NCBI GenBank assembly: GCA_900767585.1
Contig: CAAFZP010000045.1
Location: 1 to 61,043 of the forward strand
Direction: 5' to 3'
Source: Lachnospiraceae bacterium
GTDB lineage: Bacteria; Bacillota; Clostridia; Lachnospirales; Lachnospiraceae
Length of the DNA stretch: 61,043 nucleotides
Both the position numbers and the translations under genes were made by a program. The notes beneath the pieces were generated by a model, which ran no database searches, had not been told where the DNA came from, and saw only the letters and a program-made list of their open reading frames with translations. This document shows positions 52,510 to 59,940 of the stretch, piece after piece; the first letter of the stretch is position 1; the number at the start of each line of letters is the position of its first letter.

Positions 52510-54060
52510 ATGGAATTTTCAAAGAAAGAAATACATACAAGCGTGTTGACGCAGTCAAAATATTCACAGATTACCGTGGATGATGATTTTACAATCCCGG
52601 ACAGGAAAGGGGATATGGAAAAAATCGTTGCCAAAGAAGGACATATTTTGTTGGAGTCCATGCTCCCGGAGGACGGAAAAGTGCGGGTCACCGGATCGGT
52701 CTGTGTGCGTGTGCTGTACCGGACGGGTGGAGATATCCCAAGGCTTTGTCAGTTCCAGAGTGAGATTCCCTTCGAGGATATTGTGACGTGTGACGGAGTG
52801 ACCTCTGCAAGTCAGGTGGACTGTCACAGTCAGCTGGAGGATCTGACCGTGACGATGATCAATTCGCGCAAGCTTGAGGTGCGGGGGCTGATCGGAACAA
52901 GAGTCAATGTGTATGAAGAGATGTGCATGGATGCGGTGACGGGAATCGCACAGGGGGAAGGCGTCGCCTGTCAGTACCGGGACATTACATATAGTCAGGT
53001 CGCGCTCGCCAAGCGCGATGTCCTGAAAGTGCGGGAGGAACTGGAAATCCCACAGAACAAACCGAATATCCAGGAGATTTTGTGGCAATGTGTGGCGCTT
53101 CGGAACATGGAGACGAAAGCAGGCGATGAGAAGCTTCTGGTGCGTGGAGAGATTGAAATCTTCATCTTATATAAAGGGGGCGAAGAACGACTCCCGGTAC
53201 AGTCGATTTTTTCTGTGCGGTCGCTCTACCGTGAAGTGCCTTGCAATGGTGCGGCAGAGGGCATGGTGATCGATGTCGATTATGTGCTTGGCAAAGGGGA
53301 AATCACAATCCGGCAGGATGCGGACGGGGAAGACCGCGTGTTTGGGTGTGACTATAATATTGACATGAATATCAAGTTGTATGAAGACTGTGCATGTCAG
53401 ATGCTGTCCGATGTGTATTCGCCGAGTGCGGAGCTTGTCCCGCAGTTTGAAGTGATGGACTATGAGAACCTGCTGCTGCGCAATGCTGCGAAAGCGACAG
53501 TTTCTGCCAGAAAACAGATCGGTGGGGAGAAGGCGAAGCTTCTGCAGATCTGTCATGTGTATGGAGATGTCGATATCGACGATGTCGTGGTCGGGGAAAA
53601 CGGAGCAGAGATTACCGGTGTTATAAAATGTTGTGTGTTGTATATTGCAACGGGTGATGATCCGATGAGCAGTGTCGAGGTGGAAATCCCATTTTCGTAT
53701 ACTGCGGATACCGTGCCGCTCGCGCAGGAGGATTCGGTGCGCATCCATCCATGCATCGACCAGCTTACCGCTTCTTTATTAAACAGTGAAGAAATCGAAC
53801 TCAAGGCACAGATCAACCTGAATCTTTCGGTTTTTGAGAAAGGTGAGTCACAGGTGATGACAGATATGGAAGTTCTTCCGATCGACGAGGCAAAGAAGGC
53901 GGCACAGCCGGGAATCGTCGGATATGTGGTGCAGCCGGGCGATACGATCTGGACCATCGCGAAGAAATACTATGCGTCGATCGACTCGATCAAGCAATTA
54001 AATGAACTGGAATCGGAGCAGATCTCTGCCGGGGACCGGCTGCTGATCGTGAAATCCTAG
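52510..54060 (+). CDS. sipL: SipL-like spore morphogenesis protein (DUF3794 plus LysM)
   Basis: A 516-residue soluble protein with three DUF3794/SPOCS-type segments (about 40-130, 180-270 and 325-420) and a C-terminal LysM domain (VQPGDTIWTIAKKYYASIDSI...ISAGDRLLIVK). In Clostridioides difficile SipL binds SpoIVA through LysM and attaches the coat to the forespore. Presence here suggests the organism belongs to a sporulating lineage. The start at 52510 has GGAGGGG upstream. Confidence 0.85.
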   Translation: MEFSKKEIHTSVLTQSKYSQITVDDDFTIPDRKGDMEKIVAKEGHILLESMLPEDGKVRVTGSVCVRVLYRTGGDIPRLCQFQSEIPFEDIVTCDGVTSASQVDCHSQLEDLTVTMINSRKLEVRGLIGTRVNVYEEMCMDAVTGIAQGEGVACQYRDITYSQVALAKRDVLKVREELEIPQNKPNIQEILWQCVALRNMETKAGDEKLLVRGEIEIFILYKGGEERLPVQSIFSVRSLYREVPCNGAAEGMVIDVDYVLGKGEITIRQDADGEDRVFGCDYNIDMNIKLYEDCACQMLSDVYSPSAELVPQFEVMDYENLLLRNAAKATVSARKQIGGEKAKLLQICHVYGDVDIDDVVVGENGAEITGVIKCCVLYIATGDDPMSSVEVEIPFSYTADTVPLAQEDSVRIHPCIDQLTASLLNSEEIELKAQINLNLSVFEKGESQVMTDMEVLPIDEAKKAAQPGIVGYVVQPGDTIWTIAKKYYASIDSIKQLNELESEQISAGDRLLIVKS

Positions 54061-54202
54061 TGCATAGAGAACCATGCAAAATAGAATCTGAAACCATAGA
54101 AATCCATGCTGCTTATGTGGCATGGATTTTTGCATGTGCGGCAGTTCCCTGGCAAACCGGAACGTGGGAAGACATAAATTGTTGGATAAGTGTAATAATA
54201 GA

Positions 54203-54231
54203 TTGAGAAGAACCGACAGCATTGGTATAAT
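54203..54231 (+). promoter_or_regulatory. ispE promoter
   Basis: TTGAGA (54203-54208), 17 bp, perfect TATAAT (54226-54231), 52 bp before the chosen ispE start. Confidence 0.75.
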
Positions 54232-54283
54232 AAATATAGCTTACGGAAACGGTAGGAGAAGCAGGAAAGAGAGGCTGTCGAGG

Positions 54284-55150
54284 ATGAAGACATTAACGAG
54301 AAATGCATATGCAAAGGTGAATCTGGCGCTGGATGTTCTGCGCAGACGCGAAGATGGATATCACGATGTCTGCATGATCATGCAGAACCTAAGCTTGTAT
54401 GATACAATGATATTTACGATGGAGGAGGCGGATGCGCTTACAATCACGCTGTCGTGTGACAAAGAGTTTGTTCCGTGTGATGAGAAAAATCTCGTCTATA
54501 AAGCGGTTGCGCTGATGGGCAAGACGTATCATCTGACCGGCAGGATTCATGTGGATATCACAAAGCGGATACCGGTGGAAGCCGGGATGGCGGGCGGCAG
54601 TACGGATGGCGCCGCTGCATTTCATGCGATGCGGGAGCTGTATGGACTGGATGTGACAACTGCAGAGCTGATGAAGCTTGGCGTTACACTTGGTGCGGAT
54701 GTGCCGTATTGTATCCTGGCGAAGACCGCGCTCTCCGAGGGCATCGGCGAAGTGCTGACAGAGGTTGCGCCGCTTCCGGACTGTTATGTTGTTGTGGCGA
54801 AGCCGAAGGTATCGGTCAGCACAAAGATGGTATATGAGAACCTGCATGCGAATGAGCTGGAACATCACCCTGATGTCGCAGGCATGGTAGATGCTTTGAA
54901 GCTGGGGGATCTGGCAGGTGTGGCAGATCGCATGGAAAATGTGCTGGAGACAGTGACAACGAAGCTGTATCCGCAGATTGAAGAGATCAAGCAGACGATG
55001 AAGGAGGCTGGCGCGGAGAATGCAATCATGAGCGGCAGTGGACCGACGGTGTTTGGGTTATATACGGACAGAGAGGCAGCAGAGCTTGCAGCCGGGAAGA
55101 TCCGGCAGCAGTATGGACTTTCCGAGGTGTATGTAACACAGCCTTGTTAG
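54284..55150 (+). CDS. ispE: 4-diphosphocytidyl-2-C-methyl-D-erythritol kinase
   Basis: A 288-residue GHMP kinase of the MEP isoprenoid pathway. KVNLALDVLRRREDGYHDV is the N-terminal signature (Lys and Asp in the active site), PVEAGMAGGSTDGAAAF is the ATP loop, and AIMSGSGPTVFGLY is motif 3. The frame is open further upstream, but the promoter at 54203-54231 and the ribosome site GAGAGG support the ATG at 54284. Confidence 0.95.
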   Translation: MKTLTRNAYAKVNLALDVLRRREDGYHDVCMIMQNLSLYDTMIFTMEEADALTITLSCDKEFVPCDEKNLVYKAVALMGKTYHLTGRIHVDITKRIPVEAGMAGGSTDGAAAFHAMRELYGLDVTTAELMKLGVTLGADVPYCILAKTALSEGIGEVLTEVAPLPDCYVVVAKPKVSVSTKMVYENLHANELEHHPDVAGMVDALKLGDLAGVADRMENVLETVTTKLYPQIEEIKQTMKEAGAENAIMSGSGPTVFGLYTDREAAELAAGKIRQQYGLSEVYVTQPC

Positions 55151-55354
55151 AAGAATCTGTGAATTACAGCAGAGATAGCCGCTTCTTGAGAAAAATACTC
55201 TGATAGAAATGAAAAATATGCTTGAAATATTTGGCTATGCATAGTAATGTATATTGTATACACGATGAGATTATTTGCGATGTATATGGGGAACGAAGAA
55301 GGTAATGGAATCGGAATGGATAAGTTTTGTCAGGATGGCAAGGAGGTAGCGGAT

Positions 55355-56023
55355 ATGAAATTAGATATGAATATCGATGAGTATCTTCCACTTCGGGAGG
55401 TTGTATTTCATACATTGCGCAAGGCGATCATACAGGGTGAGTTACAGCCGGGCGAACGATTGATGGAGGTTACGCTCGCGAATAAGCTGGGCGTCAGCCG
55501 GACACCGGTGCGTGAGGCGATCCGGATGCTGGAGCTGGAAGGTCTGGTAGTCATGGTGCCACGAAAAGGTGCGGAGGTTGCGAAGATCACGGTGAAGGAT
55601 CTGAAGGATGCTTTGGAGGTGCGTATGACGATTGATTCGCTATCGGTCAAGCTTGCGTGTGAGCGGATCGATGAAGAGGAGAAGGTCGAGATCCGACAGG
55701 CGTGCGTGGCGTTTCGGGAAGCTGTGAAATCAAAGGATGTGAAGGCAATCGTAGAAGGCGATGAGCGATTCCACAATACGATCTACCGTGCGTCGAAGAA
55801 CCAGAAGCTGATCACGATTGCGATGAATCTGCGGGAGCAGGTGTACCGGTATCGCTTTGAATATGTGAAGGATTTCTCGTATCACGAGAATCTGATCCGG
55901 GAGCATGACCAGATTACGGAGGCAATCTTAGCGGGCGATGTAGAGACCGCACAGAAGATCATGAAGGAACATATTTATAATCAGGAACAGATTGTGATCC
56001 GCAATCTGCAGAAGGAATCCTGA
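55355..56023 (+). CDS. GntR/FadR-family transcriptional regulator
   Basis: A 222-residue regulator. Winged HTH (LANKLGVSRTPVREAIRMLE, about 38-57) is followed by an FCD ligand domain with the metal-binding pattern DERFH, and HDQITEAILAGD later. The effector is unknown; no metabolic target gene is adjacent. Start 55355 has AAGGAGG 9 nt upstream. A terminator follows. Confidence 0.9.
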   Translation: MKLDMNIDEYLPLREVVFHTLRKAIIQGELQPGERLMEVTLANKLGVSRTPVREAIRMLELEGLVVMVPRKGAEVAKITVKDLKDALEVRMTIDSLSVKLACERIDEEEKVEIRQACVAFREAVKSKDVKAIVEGDERFHNTIYRASKNQKLITIAMNLREQVYRYRFEYVKDFSYHENLIREHDQITEAILAGDVETAQKIMKEHIYNQEQIVIRNLQKES

Positions 56024-56048
56024 CCGGAACGGAACATGAATAATGAGA

Positions 56049-56075
56049 AGAGATGCGTGGCATCTCTTTTTTTGT
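56049..56075 (+). terminator. GntR gene terminator
   Basis: AGAGATGC-GTG-GCATCTCT followed by TTTTTTTG. Confidence 0.9.
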
Positions 56076-56122
56076 TATGGCGATGCAAAAGCTGCATTTA
56101 TTTATGCAAAAACTTAAGGTTA

Positions 56123-56160
56123 ACGGAAAAAATCTTCGATTCGCGGAAAAATGAATCGAA
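56123..56160 (-). terminator. terminator of two-component operon
   Basis: On the minus strand TTCGATTC and GAATCGAA form a stem around a 10-nt loop, then GATTTTTT, about 38 bp past the kinase stop. Confidence 0.75.
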
Positions 56161-56197
56161 AGCTGTTATGCAGATGGTAGAATGAAAAAAATTACAT

Positions 56198-57505
56198 TTA
56201 TAATGATGTCGGTAACACCACAGTCGCCACGAAGAAACCTCCGTCAATCGAGTAGTTGACAAAGCCATGATTATTCTCCACTGCATGCTGGATACTTTTG
56301 GTTCCGATGCCGTGCAGCTTCGTGTCCGTCTTGGTAGAGACGAATTGTCCATCACGTAAAACTGGTGCTTTGTCATAGGTATTTTTCACGATAATCACAT
56401 AGAAGTTATTTTCATTTTTCTTTGTAATAGTCAGTTGTACAACACGAGAATTATCGCGCGCCAGACATGCTTCAATGGCGTTATCAAGCAGATTTGACAG
56501 AATGGATATTATGTCCGCGGACGGTAATTCGGCAAACGTAATATCCGGGAGTACATCTATCGACATTTGGATATTCTTCGATTGGGCAAGGTCACTTTTC
56601 TCCGTTAAAATCGCATTCAGAATATCGTTTTTGGAATAGCGCGTAAGGATGGTTGTATCTAACTTTGTATCTAATTCGGAAATGAGTGCAAGTGCTTTAT
56701 CAACAGGCCCATCGTCAAGCAGTATGCGGATGCCTTTCATGTAATGTGTCGTATCGTGCACCAGCTCCTGCAAATGTTCATCCATTGTGAGCAGCTTCTG
56801 ATAGTAGTTCAGTCGAAGCGACTGATCGGAGATGATCAGGCTGTTCTGCAGGTTGTGATTGAGCTGTTCTGTATATTTCTGAAAGGCACGAAAGATCAGA
56901 ATATTTCCAAACTGCATAATAGCAAAAAATACGCAGAGCAATATCCGCATGCGTGGAGACGATGCGAAGTCCAGTCCAGAATAATAAGTGAGTAGCATCA
57001 TTGCAATGCATGCAATTGGAATACACAAATAGCATGCGAAAATCTTCCGATCCATGCGGGCGGAGGATCGGACAGAGGTCTGCTTATACAGGCAGCAGAT
57101 CAGATAGGTCAGGAGCTTCAGTGTAAATATCTGCCAAGGAATCGTGGACAGATTCGCAACACTGCTGGAATGAAAAAGATATGCAGGCAGATTCAATAAG
57201 ACTACAAATAAAAATTCACAGCCGAAGAAAATCGCACACAAAAATACGATATACAGCAGTCGTTCTTTAAAGTTTGCTTCATAAAGAAAAGAGTAAAGAA
57301 GTAACAGACAGATGAAGGAAATCATATTCAGATACGAAATCTGCAATGTGTTGATGCCAAAATAAATGCCGATGAAAGGAATCGCTATCAAAATACGGTT
57401 CCGGATTGGTAGGAAATTCGGTCGAATGCTTAAAAAGACATCAAAAAAGTCCGAAAATATGAGGTATTCTGCAACGCAAATAAACAACAAGATAATATAA
57501 TCCAT
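56198..57505 (-). CDS. AgrC-type sensor histidine kinase (GHKL)
   Basis: A 435-residue membrane kinase. Six or seven hydrophobic segments fill the first ~210 residues. A coiled segment with the likely phospho-acceptor (LVHDTTHYMKGIR) follows, then a GHKL ATPase (LSNLLDNAIEACL N box, GIGTKSIQHAVENN G box). The type is that of AgrC/ComD peptide-pheromone receptors. No agrB or agrD like gene is seen nearby, so the signal is unknown. It starts 8 bp after the regulator gene, which is upstream in the operon. Confidence 0.88.
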   Translation of the reverse strand: MDYIILLFICVAEYLIFSDFFDVFLSIRPNFLPIRNRILIAIPFIGIYFGINTLQISYLNMISFICLLLLYSFLYEANFKERLLYIVFLCAIFFGCEFLFVVLLNLPAYLFHSSSVANLSTIPWQIFTLKLLTYLICCLYKQTSVRSSARMDRKIFACYLCIPIACIAMMLLTYYSGLDFASSPRMRILLCVFFAIMQFGNILIFRAFQKYTEQLNHNLQNSLIISDQSLRLNYYQKLLTMDEHLQELVHDTTHYMKGIRILLDDGPVDKALALISELDTKLDTTILTRYSKNDILNAILTEKSDLAQSKNIQMSIDVLPDITFAELPSADIISILSNLLDNAIEACLARDNSRVVQLTITKKNENNFYVIIVKNTYDKAPVLRDGQFVSTKTDTKLHGIGTKSIQHAVENNHGFVNYSIDGGFFVATVVLPTSL

Positions 57506-57513
57506 ACTGCCTC

Positions 57514-58254
57514 CTAATCTTGTGATTTCATATAACGGAAAAACATTGCCTGAAACTCTTTCTGTCTGGAGCGAGAGATCGTCAGCATGCTATTATCCGA
57601 AAGTGTCAGTTCGGTTGTATTCAGGTATGTTACATGCTGGAGATTCACTAAGTAACTGTTATGTGCATACGCAAAATAAAAATCATGCAGTAAAGCATGC
57701 AGATCACTCAGAGAACTTTTGCATAAGATCTTTTCATTGTAAGTGTAATAGGGGCTCTTCTTAGATACATAAATCTTCGAACAGCCACGTCCGCGTGCGA
57801 TATACATTATCTCGGAGGCAGGGAGCTTCAGTTGTGTGCTGTACCATCCGGCATGGATAAAGGGCTCTGCTTTTTCCGTCTGGATATGCGCGATGACAGG
57901 CGTGAGCTTCTCTACCATATGTGCATCTGTCCATGCTTTGAGTAGATAGCGGTATGGTTCAGATTCAAAAGACTCTGGGGTTGGAGACTGCTTCCCGGAA
58001 CAGAAAACCAGTGTGGAGCTTGGGAATTTCTCGCGAAAAGATTTAGCAAATACCGTTCCATTTACATCTGGAAGTTGGATATCTAAGATCAGTAAATCAA
58101 TCGTATAGAAATTTGGAAAGTCTGCTTCGAATTCACTTGCTGAGAGGTAGCTGTAGAATTTGCAGGTTTCTGATGGTAGTCCTGCGCGAAGCAATAAACA
58201 TTTCATATGATCTATAAATAAAGTATCATCATCACAAATAACAATATGATACAT
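57514..58254 (-). CDS. LytTR-family response regulator (AgrA type)
   Basis: A 246-residue regulator. The receiver domain has DDDTLF (acid pocket) and LLILDIQLPD (phospho-acceptor Asp about residue 57). The C-terminal LytTR DNA-binding domain runs from about 140, with YFAYAHNSYLVNLQHV and the final LTISRSRQKEFQAMF as family marks. It should act on promoters in the divergent region 58255-58394 or elsewhere. AAAGGAG lies upstream of the start. Confidence 0.9.
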   Translation of the reverse strand: MYHIVICDDDTLFIDHMKCLLLRAGLPSETCKFYSYLSASEFEADFPNFYTIDLLILDIQLPDVNGTVFAKSFREKFPSSTLVFCSGKQSPTPESFESEPYRYLLKAWTDAHMVEKLTPVIAHIQTEKAEPFIHAGWYSTQLKLPASEIMYIARGRGCSKIYVSKKSPYYTYNEKILCKSSLSDLHALLHDFYFAYAHNSYLVNLQHVTYLNTTELTLSDNSMLTISRSRQKEFQAMFFRYMKSQD

Positions 58255-58394
58255 AGCTTGGGGTCTCCTTTTGTGTGTTAAGATACTTTTATTTTAACAT
58301 AAATAAAATCTGAGAGAATACGGAGAAATGCAAAAATTGCATACAGTATTATCTGGCTTTTGCAGCAGAAAAAGAGTTTGAGAAGATTACGCTT
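58255..58394. promoter_or_regulatory. divergent control region of regulator and T7 module
   Basis: An AT-rich gap with GTTAA...TTAAC arms (about 58277-58300) and a palindrome ATGCAA-AAA-TTGCAT (58328-58342). The second frame upstream of 58395 is open back to a TGA near 58309 but has no ATG, GTG or TTG start, so it may be the eroded 5' part of a longer coding region. I could not assign promoter boxes. Confidence 0.4.
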
Positions 58395-59174
58395 ATGAAA
58401 GCGTTTATTGATCAGATTCATGATCAGTATGGTGATATGTATGTACCGGGAATTCCGGAGATACCACAGAAGGTAACCGAAGCATATATGACGAAGCAGT
58501 TTGGAACGAGCTATAAGTCATATGAAATTCCGCTCGGCATGGAGTTTGAGACGATAGGCAGACGGACATTAGATTTGGGGCAGACACCACTTCAGGCTTT
58601 TGTTGGAGCAAAAGACAGCAGCAAACACCAATATGTAGAGTATTTGCTTGACAGGGTTCTCAGGAATCAGGACAAAGCACCTGTGGATGTGTATCTCATG
58701 GATGATACAGCAGGTGAGTATAAGAGGTTTGAGTCAGATGTGTGTGGATATACGCAGACAACAGAGGGTGCAGCGGAGCTGTTGAATATAGCAGGGCAGA
58801 AGCTTCAGGCACAGGAAACACCAGCGAGTCTGCAGATAATCGTAGTCAATTCGTCAGAGATAATGAAGCAGATCGGAACGGACAAATCGATGGTAGATCT
58901 ATACAGGCAGATAAGTATGGCATTTAAGTCAGGGAAAGGCTGTTTCCTGTTGACGGATGTTGAAAATGCTATGATTTCCTTCTCGGCAGGCGAGCTTTTG
59001 AAGCAGGTGCGTGATACAAAACCGTTTATTGTATTTGAGAATATCAAGAACATTAAAGTGACAGATATATCAATGGGAGTTGCCCGTACATTCAAGAAAG
59101 AACTGGATGTAAATGATGCGTATGTGATACAAGGCGATAAAATCGAGAGAATTCGGGTTGTGCAGAAAGGATAG
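58395..59174 (+). CDS. stand-alone C-terminal ATPase domain of EssC (type VII secretion)
   Basis: A 259-residue protein resembling only the last FtsK/SpoIIIE-like ATPase domain (D3) of EssC, the motor of Firmicutes type VII secretion. The order is as in D3: PGIPEIPQKV linker, YEIPLGMEFETI, P-loop position GAKDSSKH (71-78), VDVYLMDDTAGEYK, Walker B position LQIIVVNSSE, and C-terminal DAYVIQGDKIERIRVV. The P-loop has Ser for Gly and His for Ser/Thr, and the Walker B has no acidic pair, so ATP hydrolysis is unlikely. No ribosome site is strong. It could be an effector-recognition adaptor or the remnant of a recombined essC. Nine bp separate it from the next gene. Confidence 0.75.
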   Translation: MKAFIDQIHDQYGDMYVPGIPEIPQKVTEAYMTKQFGTSYKSYEIPLGMEFETIGRRTLDLGQTPLQAFVGAKDSSKHQYVEYLLDRVLRNQDKAPVDVYLMDDTAGEYKRFESDVCGYTQTTEGAAELLNIAGQKLQAQETPASLQIIVVNSSEIMKQIGTDKSMVDLYRQISMAFKSGKGCFLLTDVENAMISFSAGELLKQVRDTKPFIVFENIKNIKVTDISMGVARTFKKELDVNDAYVIQGDKIERIRVVQKG

Positions 59175-59183
59175 AGATGGAAT

Positions 59184-59645
59184 ATGGCGCAAAAATCTAA
59201 AGAAAAGCAGCAGATTAAACAGGAAATATTGGATAATCGCAGAGCAATTCAGCGCTGTGAGGTTCAAATGAGCGGAGTCAGAACTTTAATCGCAAGGTAT
59301 GAGGATGAGTATGATGATCTGCGTTCTGCAATTGGAAATCTGAGTACCGTTATACAAAATATAGAAGGAATTCAAACCTATTATAATCATGTAATCTGCA
59401 CATATACGGGAGAAATACATCAATGGTGGGGCAGTGAATATAATTATGCGGATCTTGAGTTTGGACATATAGATACCGACGTCAAAAACTGTCAGACACA
59501 GGTAGAAGATATGCAGACGCAGATGCGGGAAAAAAGAACATGGTTAGAAGGAGAGATAGAAACCTTGAATCAACAAATAAGAACATATCAAAACGAGATA
59601 GACACGCTCGTAAGTGCGAACAAAGATTTACGAAAAAAACTGTAG
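59184..59645 (+). CDS. T7 secretion partner protein, YwqH/DUF5082-like
   Basis: A 153-residue, almost wholly helical protein with long heptad runs at both ends and a central HQWWGSEYN turn. Size, helicity and place before a 91-residue helical protein and an LXG protein match YwqH in the ywqH-ywqI-ywqJ arrangement of Bacillus. Such partners bind the helical N-terminus of the LXG toxin for export. AAAGGAT at the end of the EssC-like gene serves as ribosome site. Confidence 0.65.
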   Translation: MAQKSKEKQQIKQEILDNRRAIQRCEVQMSGVRTLIARYEDEYDDLRSAIGNLSTVIQNIEGIQTYYNHVICTYTGEIHQWWGSEYNYADLEFGHIDTDVKNCQTQVEDMQTQMREKRTWLEGEIETLNQQIRTYQNEIDTLVSANKDLRKKL

Positions 59646-59656
59646 GAGGAGTTATC

Positions 59657-59932
59657 ATGGGAAGTTTACATGTTGATTTAGATACGTTGCAATTGGGAAT
59701 GAAGGAGGTTACAGATGCAATCGGAGATATACATAAAGTCAATACGGAGTATAAACAGGAAGGTGTTACCAGTCTTCCATCCTATCAAGCATTACAAGAA
59801 CAATTAGAAATGTTGGATAAACTATCTGATAGTATGAAAGACATCATGATGTTGGTGACACAGAGCGTAACGAATGCATATACAGCACTTTTGGGCGTAG
59901 ATGCGCAAGCGGCGGAGGATATGAATAAATAG
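59657..59932 (+). CDS. T7 secretion partner protein, YwqI/DUF5344-like (WXG100-like)
   Basis: A 91-residue helical protein (start MGSLHVDLDTLQLGMKEV) of the size of YwqI and WXG100 proteins. It lacks a WXG motif; a polar turn lies at SLPSYQALQ in the middle, so two helices of about 35 residues are expected. It is likely to form a complex with the LXG-like product downstream. AGGAGG precedes the ATG. Gap of 11 bp to the gene before and 8 bp to the next. Confidence 0.65.
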   Translation: MGSLHVDLDTLQLGMKEVTDAIGDIHKVNTEYKQEGVTSLPSYQALQEQLEMLDKLSDSMKDIMMLVTQSVTNAYTALLGVDAQAAEDMNK

Positions 59933-59940
59933 GGGGAACT

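Noticed and set aside
58395..59174. A complete FtsK/SpoIIIE translocase
   Set aside because: Only about 260 residues of one ATPase domain are present, with degenerate nucleotide motifs, and no membrane or gamma domain.
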